Below the pieces are notes generated by a model. The model was not told the origin of the DNA and ran no database searches. It saw nothing but the letters and a program-made list of their open reading frames with translations. From NCBI RefSeq assembly GCF_001423265.1, contig NZ_LMND01000012.1:317501-381500 (forward strand): a DNA stretch of 64,000 bases. The letters are read 5' to 3'. Below are positions 1-8,677 of the stretch, in pieces. Position 1 is the stretch's first letter. Each line of letters opens with the position of its first letter. Made by a program: the position numbers and the translations under genes. This DNA is from Methylobacterium sp. Leaf108 (lineage in GTDB: Bacteria; Pseudomonadota; Alphaproteobacteria; Rhizobiales; Beijerinckiaceae).

Positions 1-644
1 CCCGCGAGACGGCGCGCCGGGTCGAGGCGGCCGGGCGGCGCTGCCTGGTGATCCGCAACGACGTGTCGGACCCGGCCTCGGTGGAGGCCACCTTCGCCCA
101 GGTGGCGGCGGACCTCGGCGTCCTCGACATCCTCGTCAACAACGCCGGCCAGGCCATGAACGGCATGCCGGTGGCCGAGATGGACGACGACACGCTGGAG
201 CGCATCCTGCGCGTGAACCTGATGGCGCCGGTCTATTGCGCGCGGGCCTTCATCAAGGTGCGGCGCGCCAACGGCGGCGGCGGTAAGATCCTGCTGGTGT
301 CCTCGGTGGCCCAGCACCTGCCGACCCCCGAGAGCGCCCCCTACGGCATGTCGAAGGCCGGTGTCGGCTCGCTGTGCCGCAGCCTGTCGCGGGAGCTCGC
401 CGAGGACAGGATCAACGTCAACATCGTCGCCCCCGGCCTGATCCAGACCCCGATGACCAGCGACCGCTTCGAGAACCCGGAGAAGCTCGCGCAATCCCTC
501 GAGCGGATCCCGTGGCATCGCGCCGGCCAGCCCGACGAGATCGCCAAGGCCATCCTCTATTTGTGCTCCGAGGCCGCCGACTACGTCACCGGGCACACCC
601 TGGTGGTCGATGGCGGACTGACCATGCAATGGGGCGGCGCTTGA
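1..644 (+). CDS. SDR family oxidoreductase (5' partial)
   Basis: This is the C-terminal part of a short-chain dehydrogenase/reductase. The frame is open from base 3 through the window edge, so the true start and the N-terminal glycine-rich cofactor motif lie outside. Visible family marks are the NNAG motif in DILVNNAGQAMNG, the catalytic Ser in LLVSSVAQ, the YxxxK pair in APYGMSKAG, the PG motif in IVAPGLIQTPM, and the usual tail YVTGHTLVVDGG. It would be a cytoplasmic NAD(P)-dependent reductase of a carbonyl or alcohol. The layout fits the 3-oxoacyl-ACP reductase/glucose dehydrogenase branch, but the substrate cannot be read from sequence. The internal GTG at 48 is not a credible start, because family-like sequence continues upstream of it (RETARRVEAAGRRC). 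Confidence 0.9.
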   Translation, partial: RETARRVEAAGRRCLVIRNDVSDPASVEATFAQVAADLGVLDILVNNAGQAMNGMPVAEMDDDTLERILRVNLMAPVYCARAFIKVRRANGGGGKILLVSSVAQHLPTPESAPYGMSKAGVGSLCRSLSRELAEDRINVNIVAPGLIQTPMTSDRFENPEKLAQSLERIPWHRAGQPDEIAKAILYLCSEAADYVTGHTLVVDGGLTMQWGGA

Positions 645-734
645 GGCACCGGCGGCGGGGCGGGTCTGCGGGGAGACCGTCGATTCGCCCCGCCGGGGTT
701 TCCAACCGGGCGCGGCGTCCCACTTAATCGCCTC

Positions 735-1487
735 ATGCTCAACGACCGCCGTCTCGCCGACCACCGCCTCTCGACCACGGCGTTCCCCCATCCCGGCCAG
801 CGCAAGATCCTGAGTTGGAACCTGCTGCGGCGGGTCGGCGCCAACGTCGCCGGCATCGCCACCCTGATCGAGCGTGAACAGCCCGACCTCGTGCTGATGC
901 AGGAGGCCACCCGCGACATCGACGGCCTCAAGGCCCGGCTCGGCGGCGACTATGCCTGGGCGCAGCTGCCGGGCCGCATCCACGGCCTGGCGATCTGGAG
1001 CCGGACGCCCTTCGTGACGCGGCCGGAGGTCGTCGCCCTGCCGTCCGGCGCTTTGATCGACCGGGTCTGCCAGGTGCTCGACCTCGGCGACTTCGGGGTC
1101 GCCAACGTGCATCTGTCCCACGGGCAGGTCCTCAACCGGCGCCAGCTGCGCCGCATCGCCCTGAGCCTGCCCGAGCGCGCCGCGGTCATCGGCGACTTCA
1201 ACCTGGTGGGGCCGCCGCTGCTGCCGGGCTTCACCGATGCCGGCCCGCGCCGGCCGACCCACGCCATGGGCCGGGTGGTTCCCCTGCGCCTCGACCGCTG
1301 CCTCGTGCGCGGGCTGGTCTGCCAGGGCGGGGCGGTGCTGCCACGCGGGGCCTCGGACCATCGGCCCATCGTCGTCCACCTCGCTCCGGCACCGCAGCCG
1401 CGCGAGGAGCGGGCGCGCGGCAAAAACCCGATCGATCGCTTCGCGATGCGGATCTCGGCCTCGCTGAAGCGCCGCGCGGGGTTGTGA
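735..1487 (+). CDS. endonuclease/exonuclease/phosphatase (EEP) family protein
   Basis: A 250-residue protein that is essentially a single EEP domain. The metal and catalytic signatures are all present: SWN near residue 29, the metal-binding Glu of MQEAT at 57, a His in NVHLSHG around 126-129, GDFN at 153-156 and the terminal SDHRP with Asp208/His209. Families with this fold hydrolyse phosphodiesters or phosphomonoesters (DNase I, ExoIII, sphingomyelinase-like). There is no signal peptide, so it is probably cytoplasmic. No clear ribosome-binding site precedes the ATG. Its last codons and stop lie in a copy of a dispersed repeat (1446-1496), so the C-terminus may have been reshaped by that element. 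Substrate unknown. Confidence 0.8.
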   Translation: MLNDRRLADHRLSTTAFPHPGQRKILSWNLLRRVGANVAGIATLIEREQPDLVLMQEATRDIDGLKARLGGDYAWAQLPGRIHGLAIWSRTPFVTRPEVVALPSGALIDRVCQVLDLGDFGVANVHLSHGQVLNRRQLRRIALSLPERAAVIGDFNLVGPPLLPGFTDAGPRRPTHAMGRVVPLRLDRCLVRGLVCQGGAVLPRGASDHRPIVVHLAPAPQPREERARGKNPIDRFAMRISASLKRRAGL

Positions 1488-1496
1488 TCCGGCTCC
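1446..1496 (+). repeat. dispersed repeat, copy A (partial)
   Basis: This stretch aligns with 56898-56950 and 21271-21324. It shares a start of the form ATGCGGA, a core CGCCGCGCGGG and then GTGATCCGG. The palindromic half seen in copy B is degenerate here. The repeat supplies the stop codon of the EEP gene (TGA at 1485-1487). Confidence 0.55.
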
Positions 1497-1515
1497 AGCC
1501 CGGGCGGATCGACGA

Positions 1516-2952
1516 TCAGAGATACGGCAGCCAGAGGCGGGCGCTGGCGTCACGCAGGCGGATCGGCAGGGATCGGCGCGCCAGATCCTCGCGGGTGAGG
1601 AGGGCACCGGTCTTCTCGTCCATGACGGCGCCGAGCCAGCGGGCGAGGTCGGCGTCGTAGATCTCGACGTTGAGTTCGAAGTTGAGGCGGAAGCTGCGCA
1701 TGTCCCAATTGGCGCTGCCGACGAAACACCAGACCTCGTCCACCACCAGGATCTTCGAGTGGTCGAAGGGCGGCGTATCGAGCCAGATGCGCACCCCCGC
1801 CGCCAGCAGGGGATCGACATGCGCCCGCGTCGCCCAGTCGACGAGGCGGTGGTCGCTGGTTTCGGGAACGATCACGTCCACGGCGATGCCGCGGCCGGCG
1901 GCGAGCGCGAGGGCGCTCGACAGCACTTCGCTCGGTAGGAAATAGGGCGTCGCGAGCCGGATGCTGCGCCGGGCGCAGGCCACCGCCTGCAGCACCACGA
2001 GTTCGATCTTGCGCAGGTCGGCATCGGGGCCGGAGGTGACCACGCGGGCCGAGGTCGGGCCGCCGGCCGAAGGCGGTGCGAACCAGACCGGACCGTCGAG
2101 GTCTTCGCCGTCGGCCAATGCCCAGTCGCTGGCGAAGGCCGCCGCGAGCTGCTCCACCACCGGCCCGACGAGGCGGAAGTGGGTGTCGCGCATCGGGTCG
2201 GACGGTCGGGCGGAAAGACAGTTCGCGTCGGCGATGTTGATGCCGCCGGTGAAGGCGATCTCGCCGTCGACGATCATCAGCTTCTTGTGGCTGCGCAGGT
2301 TGAGGAAGGGCATCCGCCACGGCAGCGCCGAGTGCATGAACCGCGCGACCGGCACGCCGGCCCGGCGCAGGCGCCGATGGATGCCCGAGATCAGGTAGCC
2401 GCTGCCGATGCCGTCGATCAGGACGCGGACCTCGACGCCCCTGGCCTTCGCCCCGGCCAGGGCGGCGACGAAGGTGCGCCCGATCCGATCGTCGCGCATG
2501 ATGTAGCTCGACAGGACCACCGACCGCCGCGCCGCGCCGATCGCCGCCAGCATCATGGGATAAGCCTCGTCCCCGTGGCGCAGGGGCGTCACCGCGTTGC
2601 CCGGCGACAGGGGAAGCTGGGTGATCGTCCCCACCACCCGGTCGAGGGGTGCGAGAACGGCGGTGGCCGCGACCTCGGCCGTGGCTTGCCCCCCCTCCCG
2701 GCCCTGTCCCGGGGACGACGGCTTGACGCGCAGGCGCCTGGCCCGGCGCGTCACGCGGTTGACGCCGAACAGGATGTAGAGGCTGCCGCCCAGGAACGGC
2801 GACAGCCAGGCGAGGCCGATCCAGCCGATCGCCGCCCCGACCTCGCGCTTGCGCAGGAGCACGTGCACCGTGACGGCCACGGCGAGGCAGATCCCCGCCA
2901 CGGACAGGATGTCGGTACGGATCGCGGCCGTCTGGCCGATCCACCGCAGCAT
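1516..2952 (-). CDS. cardiolipin synthase-like phospholipase D family protein
   Basis: About 478 residues if translation starts at the ATG at 2952 (MLRWIGQTAA); a longer arginine-rich start at 3018 is possible but less likely. An N-terminal pair of hydrophobic segments (TDILSVAGICLAVAV and IGWIGLAWLSPFLGGSLY) is followed by two phospholipase D HKD motifs: HKKLMIVDG with the GG..N context, and HSKILVVDE followed by GSANWDMRSF. This is the architecture of bacterial cardiolipin synthase Cls, which joins two phosphatidylglycerols at the inner membrane. The length agrees with the family. An AGAGG sits very close to the 2952 ATG. Other PLD-type transferases cannot be excluded. Confidence 0.85.
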   Translation of the reverse strand: MLRWIGQTAAIRTDILSVAGICLAVAVTVHVLLRKREVGAAIGWIGLAWLSPFLGGSLYILFGVNRVTRRARRLRVKPSSPGQGREGGQATAEVAATAVLAPLDRVVGTITQLPLSPGNAVTPLRHGDEAYPMMLAAIGAARRSVVLSSYIMRDDRIGRTFVAALAGAKARGVEVRVLIDGIGSGYLISGIHRRLRRAGVPVARFMHSALPWRMPFLNLRSHKKLMIVDGEIAFTGGINIADANCLSARPSDPMRDTHFRLVGPVVEQLAAAFASDWALADGEDLDGPVWFAPPSAGGPTSARVVTSGPDADLRKIELVVLQAVACARRSIRLATPYFLPSEVLSSALALAAGRGIAVDVIVPETSDHRLVDWATRAHVDPLLAAGVRIWLDTPPFDHSKILVVDEVWCFVGSANWDMRSFRLNFELNVEIYDADLARWLGAVMDEKTGALLTREDLARRSLPIRLRDASARLWLPYL

Positions 2953-3161
2953 CACCTCTTCCACCGCCGCTCCCCGTCCGCGGATCCTTCGACCGGGCCG
3001 GCCGCGTCCCGCCCCCATGTGCGACGTGGGATACGTGAAGCCATGCCACGGACCAACCGCCCCCTCGGCGAGGGGTGCGACGCCATCGCGATGCCGGACC
3101 GACGCACCGATCGTGGTCGGCCCGGTTGCGGCGGGCGCCGCGGGCGTCCACTCTGGCGGCC

Positions 3162-3425
3162 ATGACCGAGACCCTCACCGTCGCCGCCCTGCGCGACCTC
3201 AACCTGATCTCCGAGGACGAGGTGAATGCGGCCGTCGCCGCCTTCATGGCGAACCCGATGGCGCCGCCGTTCGTGTTCCGGGAAGGCTACCGTCTGCACC
3301 TCGCCAAGGCGGTGCGGCGTCATCCGGGCGCCAACGACATCGTCAACAACGGGAGGGCCGGCCCACAGATGCGGCTCCCCTTCGTGCGGGCCGCCATCCT
3401 CGAGGCGCGGCCGCTTCGGGAATAG
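3162..3425 (+). CDS. hypothetical protein, 87 aa
   Basis: A small acidic-to-neutral protein starting MTETLTVAALRDL. I do not recognise the family. It shows no membrane segment, signal peptide or cysteine motif; the middle part (MAPPFVFREGYRLHLAKAVRR) looks like a compact alpha/beta fold. It lies 30 bp before the HD-domain gene on the same strand, so the two may be co-transcribed. The ATG at 3162 is chosen because the in-frame extension upstream is arginine-rich and overlaps low-quality coding sequence. Confidence 0.55.
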   Translation: MTETLTVAALRDLNLISEDEVNAAVAAFMANPMAPPFVFREGYRLHLAKAVRRHPGANDIVNNGRAGPQMRLPFVRAAILEARPLRE

Positions 3426-3455
3426 GGGCAACCCACCGGCCGGGACGAAGGCACC

Positions 3456-3950
3456 ATGGCATCCATCTTCGACGCACACAACCTGGCGGTCGTCGCCCAC
3501 GCCGGCCAGATCGACAAGGGCGGCCAGCCCTACATCCGGCACCTCGAACGGGTGGCCAACGCCGCCGTCGGACGGGCCGGGCACGCGCGGGCGGTGGACC
3601 ACCTCGACATCGACCCGATGGTCGTGATGCAGGCGGCCATCCTCCACGACGTGATCGAGGACACGGCGACCACCACGACCGACCTGCGCGTGCGCGGCTT
3701 CGCCGACGCCGTGATCGCGAAGGTGGTGCTGCTCACCAAGCCGCCGGGCAAGCCCCCTTACGAAGAGGCGATCGACCGGATCGTCGAGAGCGGAAACCTT
3801 GGCGCGATCCTCATCAAGATGTCGGACACCGAGGACAACCTGAGTCCCGAGCGCACCCTGCCGGACGGCGAGGATCGCCGGACCCGCTACGCCATCGCCT
3901 TCGCCCGCCTGCGGGAGGCCGCGCGGGCTCTGGGCTACACCGGCGACTAG
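3456..3950 (+). CDS. HD-domain phosphohydrolase (RelA/SpoT hydrolase-like)
   Basis: A 164-residue single-domain protein. It starts with the pattern of the ppGpp hydrolase domain: the His in VVAHAGQIDKGGQPYIRH, then HDVIEDT (metal-binding HD), and a later helix with KMSDTEDN. These match the small alarmone hydrolase/MESH1-like layout (HD domain only, no synthetase or TGS domain). The expected reaction would be removal of pyrophosphate from (p)ppGpp or hydrolysis of another nucleotide in the cytoplasm. This is a family inference; the substrate is unproven. The stop codon lies inside a perfect 13-bp tandem duplication. Confidence 0.8.
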   Translation: MASIFDAHNLAVVAHAGQIDKGGQPYIRHLERVANAAVGRAGHARAVDHLDIDPMVVMQAAILHDVIEDTATTTTDLRVRGFADAVIAKVVLLTKPPGKPPYEEAIDRIVESGNLGAILIKMSDTEDNLSPERTLPDGEDRRTRYAIAFARLREAARALGYTGD

Positions 3951-3965
3951 ATCCGGCGACTAGAT
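3940..3965. repeat. 13-bp perfect tandem duplication over a stop codon
   Basis: CCGGCGACTAGAT occurs twice head to tail (3940-3952 and 3953-3965). The TAG in the first copy is the stop of the HD-domain gene; the second copy gives a spare TAG. Confidence 0.9.
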
Positions 3966-4147
3966 CCGGAATGGTCCACCCTTACGACGCGCCGCTTCCC
4001 TCACCGCGTCCCGGATCACCCGACGCGGGGATTCAGGCTCCCGGAACGTCGTCGCGTTTCCTTCAGGGACGACGGCCGAAGCCGGTGGTCACGGATCGCA
4101 AACCTGCCAGGCCTCGCAAGCAGCAAGCGTTTCTGTGGTGAGATGGC

Positions 4148-4183
4148 AAAAGGGCGGCTCACGGACCTGTGCGTGAGCCGCCC
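4148..4183 (-). terminator. Rho-independent terminator of the degP operon
   Basis: A perfect 12-bp stem (GGGCGGCTCACG at 4152-4163 and its complement at 4172-4183) with an 8-nt loop. Read on the minus strand it is followed by TTTT, just beyond the degP stop. The 3951-4147 stretch beside it holds no gene I can support. Confidence 0.85.
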
Positions 4184-4205
4184 GACGATGGTTCGCGCGA
4201 AACGA

Positions 4206-5729
4206 CTACTCGAGGCCGATCGCCACGAACCGCACGTCGCCGGTGGCGCTCGCCACGAGCAGGAGCACCGACTTGCGGCCCTCCTTCTTGATCTGGTCGA
4301 CACGCTTGGTCACGTCGGCGGGGGTGGCGACGGCCTCCTGACCGACCTCGACGATGACCTCGCCGGGCTTGATCTGCTTGTCCGACGCGGCCGAGTTGGC
4401 GTCGACCTTGGTCACCACGACGCCCTTGAGGGTGTCCTTGATGCTGTAGCGGCGGCGAAGCTCGTCGGTGATACCCGAGACGCTGAGGCCCAGGACCTGC
4501 CGGGCGACGCTCTCGACCTCGGGCTGGCGGACGTTGGCGAGCTGGGGCTTCTCGTTGTCCTCGAGCCGGCCGAGGGTGACGGACTTGGTCGCCTCCTGAC
4601 CCTTGCGGACGACCAGGACCTCGACGGTCTTGCCCACCGGCGTCGCCGCCACGATGCGCGGCAGGTCGGCGGAGGACTGGACGACGGTGCCGTTGAAGCG
4701 GGTGATCACGTCGCCGACCTCGAGACCCGAGGACTTGGCCGGACCCTTCTCGTCGATGCCGGCGATGAGGGCACCCTTGGCGCCTCCCTTGAGGCCGAGT
4801 GCATCGGCAGTCACGTCGTCGACGTTCTGGATGCGCACGCCGAGCCAGCCGCGGCGGACCTCACCGAAGTCGCGCAGCTGCTGGATCACCGGGCCGGCGG
4901 TGCCCGAGGGGACGGCAAAGCCGATGCCCACGGAGCCGCCGGTGGGCGACAGGATGGCGGTGTTGATGCCGATGACTTCGCCGTTCATGTTGAACAGCGG
5001 CCCGCCGGAGTTGCCCTTGTTGATGGCCGCGTCCGTCTGCAGGTAGTTGTCGTAGGGGCCGGACTCGATGTTACGGCCGCGCGCCGAGACGATGCCGGCC
5101 GAGACCGAACCGCCGAGGCCGAACGGGTTGCCGATGGCGATCACCCAGTCGCCGGGGCGCATCTTGTCGGAATCGCCGAACGGCACCGCCTTGAGCGGCT
5201 TGTCGGCTTCCGGCTTCACCCGCAGCACGGCCAGGTCGAGTTTCGGATCCTTGCCGATGATCTCGGCCTTCAGCTTGGAGCCGTTGTGCAGGATCACCTG
5301 GATGTCGTTGGCATCGCCGATGACGTGGTTGTTGGTGATCACGATGCCCGAGGCGTCGATGATGAAGCCCGAGCCCAGGGAGTTCGACTTGCGCTGCTGG
5401 CGGGGCGTGCTGTTCTCGCCTTCGCTGCGGTCACCACCGCCGCGCTGGCCGCGCTTGTTGAAGAAGTCCTCGAACAGATCCTCGAACGGCGTGCCCGGCG
5501 GCAACTGCGGCAGGGTGCGGCTGGTGGGCGGGCGCGCCTCGACCGTCGTGGAGGCCGAGATGTTGACGACCGCGTCGGTCACCTGCTCGGCGAGGTCGGC
5601 CAGGGATTCCGGGCCCTTGGCGAGGGCCGGAAACGGCAGGGCCGCCGCAGCGACCGAGGCGCCGATGACGGCACTGGCCAGCATGGCCCGGACACGGGGC
5701 ATCTTCACGGCGCTCGCGACGGAAACCAT
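4206..5729 (-). CDS. degP: DegP/HtrA (Do family) periplasmic serine protease
   Basis: A 507-residue Do-family protease/chaperone that degrades misfolded envelope proteins. From the ATG at 5729 (GAGAGG ribosome site 8 nt upstream) it reads a signal peptide (residues 1-38, ending FPALAKG), then a trypsin-like domain with the full triad: His135 in TNNHVIGD, Asp165 in KLDLAVL and Ser241 in GNSGGPL. Two PDZ domains follow (GWLGVRIQNV onwards, and the last ~100 residues). A glycine/arginine-rich Q-linker lies between residues 90 and 115. It follows hflC by about 135 bp and closes the thyA-folA-hflK-hflC-degP strand, a grouping that puts membrane and periplasmic proteolysis together. A strong terminator follows. 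Confidence 0.95.
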   Translation of the reverse strand: MVSVASAVKMPRVRAMLASAVIGASVAAAALPFPALAKGPESLADLAEQVTDAVVNISASTTVEARPPTSRTLPQLPPGTPFEDLFEDFFNKRGQRGGGDRSEGENSTPRQQRKSNSLGSGFIIDASGIVITNNHVIGDANDIQVILHNGSKLKAEIIGKDPKLDLAVLRVKPEADKPLKAVPFGDSDKMRPGDWVIAIGNPFGLGGSVSAGIVSARGRNIESGPYDNYLQTDAAINKGNSGGPLFNMNGEVIGINTAILSPTGGSVGIGFAVPSGTAGPVIQQLRDFGEVRRGWLGVRIQNVDDVTADALGLKGGAKGALIAGIDEKGPAKSSGLEVGDVITRFNGTVVQSSADLPRIVAATPVGKTVEVLVVRKGQEATKSVTLGRLEDNEKPQLANVRQPEVESVARQVLGLSVSGITDELRRRYSIKDTLKGVVVTKVDANSAASDKQIKPGEVIVEVGQEAVATPADVTKRVDQIKKEGRKSVLLLVASATGDVRFVAIGLE

Positions 5730-5864
5730 GGATCGACCTCTCGAATGGCGGGGAGGGTGGTAGATCGTCCGGGGCGTGCGCCGATCAAGGGCATCGGATG
5801 CCGCTCGGGCGCTTGGCCGCATCGGCGGCCGGCTCGTGGAGAACGGAGCCGGCCGTAACTCGTC

Positions 5865-6812
5865 TTACCGAGCCGTCGATCCCGTGGCGCCGGGATCGCG
5901 GGCGGCCCGCGGCGCGGTGCCGGGTGCCCGGCCCTGCGGATCGCTGAAGTAGCGGAAGAAGTCCGAGTTCGGGCTGATGACGAGGCGGGTGTCGGACCCC
6001 TTCAGGCCGGCCTCGTAGGCCTGCATCGACCGGTAGAAGCTGAAGAAGTCGGCGTCCTTGCCGTAGGCCTCGGCCAGGATCCGGTTCTTGTCGCCGTCGC
6101 CCTGACCGCGCAGGGTCTCGGAGGATTGGTTGGCCTCCGACAGCAGCACCGTGACGTCGCGGTCGGCCTTCGCCTTGATCGACACCGCCATCTGCTCGCC
6201 GTTGGCGCGGATGTCGGCCGCCTCGCGCTTCCGCTCGGTCTTCATCCGCTCGTAGACCGCCGTCGAGTTGGCCGCGGGAAGATCGACCCGGGTCATGCGC
6301 AGATCGACGATCTGGACGCCGAGATCCTTGGCCTGGCGGTTCACGTCCTCCTGGATCTCGTTCATCAGCGCCGCGCGGCCGGTCCGCACGATGGCGTCGC
6401 GGGTCGAACGGGCCAGGACGTTACGCAGGGCCGAGTTCACGAAGCTGGCGAGCAGCGTGTTGGCGCGGGGGATGTTGTTGGCCGACTGGTAGAACCGCAG
6501 CGGATCGATGATGCGGTAGCGGGCGAAGGCGTCGACCTCCAGGTTCTGGCGATCGGCGGTCAAGAGCGTCTGCACCGGCAGGTCGAGGTCGAGCACGCGC
6601 TTGTCGAAGAAGACCACGTTCTCGAAGAACGGCACCTTGAAATACAGGCCCGGCTTGTCGATGCCGGTCTGGTTGAGGGCGGCGCGGACGCTACCGAACC
6701 GCAGGACGAGGGCCTGCTGCATCTGGCCGACGGTGAAGACCGAGGCGTAGAGCGCCACGGCGACGGCGGCGGCGACGATGGCCGCGCCCGTGCGAATGAC
6801 CTGGCCGTTCAT
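5865..6812 (-). CDS. hflC: HflC, membrane protease modulator (SPFH/band 7)
   Basis: 315 residues. One N-terminal membrane anchor (residues 7-27, AAIVAAAVAVALYASVF) is followed by a band 7/SPFH domain starting QQALVLRFG and a long helical part with TERKREAADIRANGEQ. The tail is rich in Pro/Ala/Gly. HflC pairs with HflK to form the large periplasmic-side cage that encloses and regulates the FtsH protease. Its ATG overlaps the hflK stop by 4 bp (ATGA), indicating translational coupling and equimolar synthesis. Confidence 0.95.
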   Translation of the reverse strand: MNGQVIRTGAAIVAAAVAVALYASVFTVGQMQQALVLRFGSVRAALNQTGIDKPGLYFKVPFFENVVFFDKRVLDLDLPVQTLLTADRQNLEVDAFARYRIIDPLRFYQSANNIPRANTLLASFVNSALRNVLARSTRDAIVRTGRAALMNEIQEDVNRQAKDLGVQIVDLRMTRVDLPAANSTAVYERMKTERKREAADIRANGEQMAVSIKAKADRDVTVLLSEANQSSETLRGQGDGDKNRILAEAYGKDADFFSFYRSMQAYEAGLKGSDTRLVISPNSDFFRYFSDPQGRAPGTAPRAARDPGATGSTAR

Positions 6813-7987
6813 CGTGCGACTCCCCCCGCCGTCGAGCCGGGGCTCTGGCGCCCGAATTCCGTCAAGGGCAGCACCGGCAGCACGCCGGCCGCGGCTGCGC
6901 CGCCGGCGACGCCGGCCCCGCCCTGGTCGATGATGACCTTGTTCACCGAGCCGAGCACGCGCTCCATCGTCTCGAGGAAGATGCGCTCGCGGCTGATGAC
7001 CGGCGCGGTCTTGTAGGATTCGTAGACCTGCTGGAATCGGGCGGCCTGACCGGTCGCCTCGGCGGTCGCCTGGGTCTTGTAGGCTTCGGCCGCCTGGACG
7101 ATCTGCGACGCGCGACCGCGGGCCTGGGGCACCACACTGCTGGCGTAGGTGCGGGCCTCGTTCTGCACGCGCTCGGCGTCCTGCTGGGCGGCGTTCACGT
7201 CGATGAACGACGGGCGGACCTCGGGCGGCGGGTTCACGCTCACGAGCTGCACGACGACGATCGAAACGCCGGCACCGTATTCGTCGAGGGCCTTCTGGGT
7301 CATCTCTTTGACCTCCTGGGCGACGCTCGACTGCTCGTTGGTGAGGATCGGCTGGATGTTGCGACGCCCGATCACCTCGCGCATCGAACTCTCGGCCAAC
7401 GCCTTGATGGTGCCCTCGGGGTTGGCGAGGTTGAACACGTAGTCGGACGCCTTGAGCGCGTTCACGCGCCACTGCACTTCGAAGTCGAGGTCGACGATGT
7501 TCTCGTCGCCGGTCAGCATCAGGCTTTCCTCGGGCACGTCGCGGCCGCGGCTCTGGGCGCTCACCCCGGCACGGTAGCCGATGGCGACGGTGTTGATCTG
7601 GCCGACGTTGGGCTTCTCGACGCCGCCGATCGGATAAGGAAAGTTGTAATGGAGGCCGTCGCCGGTCGTGGTGGTGTAGCGGCCGAAGATCGTCTCGATG
7701 CCGACCTGCTGCGGCTCGACCTTGTAGATACCGGTGGCGAGCCAGGCGACGACGGCGAGGCCGGCCGCCACGAGCACGCCGCGCCCGCCGCCCATGGAGC
7801 CGCCGGGCATCACACCGCGCAGGCGATCCTGGCCGCGCCGCAGGAGATCCTCGAGATCGGGGGGCGTCTTACCGCCACCGCCGCCACCGCCGCCGCCCCA
7901 GGGGCCACCGCCATTGCCGCCGCCGCCGCGCCCCCAGGGCCCTCCCCCGTTGCCGCCACCGCCGCCGCTCTGATTGCTCCAAGGCAT
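6809..7987 (-). CDS. hflK: HflK, FtsH protease activity modulator
   Basis: 392 residues. The first 40 residues are a low-complexity Gly/Asn/Trp tract with repeats such as NGGGPWGRGGG, typical of HflK. One transmembrane segment (about residues 70-88) and an SPFH domain follow (VGIETIFGRYTTTT). The helical section has AQQDAERVQNEARTYASSV. It forms the HflKC complex with the next gene. A GGAGA site lies about 11 nt before the ATG. A 176-bp gap separates it from folA upstream, so it may have its own promoter. Confidence 0.95.
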   Translation of the reverse strand: MPWSNQSGGGGGNGGGPWGRGGGGNGGGPWGGGGGGGGGKTPPDLEDLLRRGQDRLRGVMPGGSMGGGRGVLVAAGLAVVAWLATGIYKVEPQQVGIETIFGRYTTTTGDGLHYNFPYPIGGVEKPNVGQINTVAIGYRAGVSAQSRGRDVPEESLMLTGDENIVDLDFEVQWRVNALKASDYVFNLANPEGTIKALAESSMREVIGRRNIQPILTNEQSSVAQEVKEMTQKALDEYGAGVSIVVVQLVSVNPPPEVRPSFIDVNAAQQDAERVQNEARTYASSVVPQARGRASQIVQAAEAYKTQATAEATGQAARFQQVYESYKTAPVISRERIFLETMERVLGSVNKVIIDQGGAGVAGGAAAAGVLPVLPLTEFGRQSPGSTAGGVAR

Positions 7988-8163
7988 GCTGGCCGATCTC
8001 TCCTACTCAAGCACCATCCCGCTCGAGGCGGGCCGAACCGGTGACGGTAAGCACTGCGTGCGGCCGCTCCGTCCTGTCAAGGCTCGGAAGTGGGCATCGC
8101 CGGGGGCAAAGGCAACCGGCCGGGCCGGTTCTGCGCAATGGGTCGCGGGGCCGGATGACAGGG

Positions 8164-8664
8164 TCACGCCACACGTATCAGGTCGACGAAGGCGAAGGGG
8201 TGGTCGTCGTGCTCGGCCGCCGGGTGCGCCTCGCGCCCGACCTCGCGGAAGGCCGAGCGGTCGAAGGCCGGGAACACCGTGTCGCCGTCCGGCGCCGCCT
8301 CGACCTCGGTGAGGTGGATCGCGTCCGCCTGCGGCAGGGCCAGCGCGTAGATCTCGGCCCCGCCGGCCACCATCAGCTCGCCGCCCTCCGCAGCCGCCAG
8401 GGCCGCCTCCCACCCGTGGACGACCTCGACGCCCTCGGCGGCAAAGCCGGGGTCGCGGGTGAGGACGAGGGTGCGGCGGCCCGGTAGCGGCCGGCCGATC
8501 GACAGGAAGGTCTTGCGCCCCATCAGCAGCGGCTTGCCCATGGTGAGCGCCTTGAAACGCCGCAGGTCGCTGCGCAGCCGCCAGATCAGCTGATTGTCGC
8601 GGCCGATGACGCCGTTGCCGGCGACGGCGGCGACGACGACGATACGGGGACGGCTCGGTGTCAT
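8164..8664 (-). CDS. folA: dihydrofolate reductase
   Basis: 166 residues, standard length for bacterial DHFR. It converts dihydrofolate to tetrahydrofolate with NADPH. Visible marks are the start IVVVAAVAGNGVIGRDNQL, catalytic Asp33 in RSDLRRFK, the NADPH-binding stretch MGRKTFLSIGRPLPGRR and the C-terminal VAGGAEIYALAL. The ATG at 8664 with AGGAAAGG upstream is preferred to the longer arginine-rich start. It lies 13 bp after thyA on the same strand; thymidylate synthase produces the dihydrofolate that this enzyme recycles. Confidence 0.95.
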   Translation of the reverse strand: MTPSRPRIVVVAAVAGNGVIGRDNQLIWRLRSDLRRFKALTMGKPLLMGRKTFLSIGRPLPGRRTLVLTRDPGFAAEGVEVVHGWEAALAAAEGGELMVAGGAEIYALALPQADAIHLTEVEAAPDGDTVFPAFDRSAFREVGREAHPAAEHDDHPFAFVDLIRVA

Positions 8665-8677
8665 GGCGGCCCTTTCC

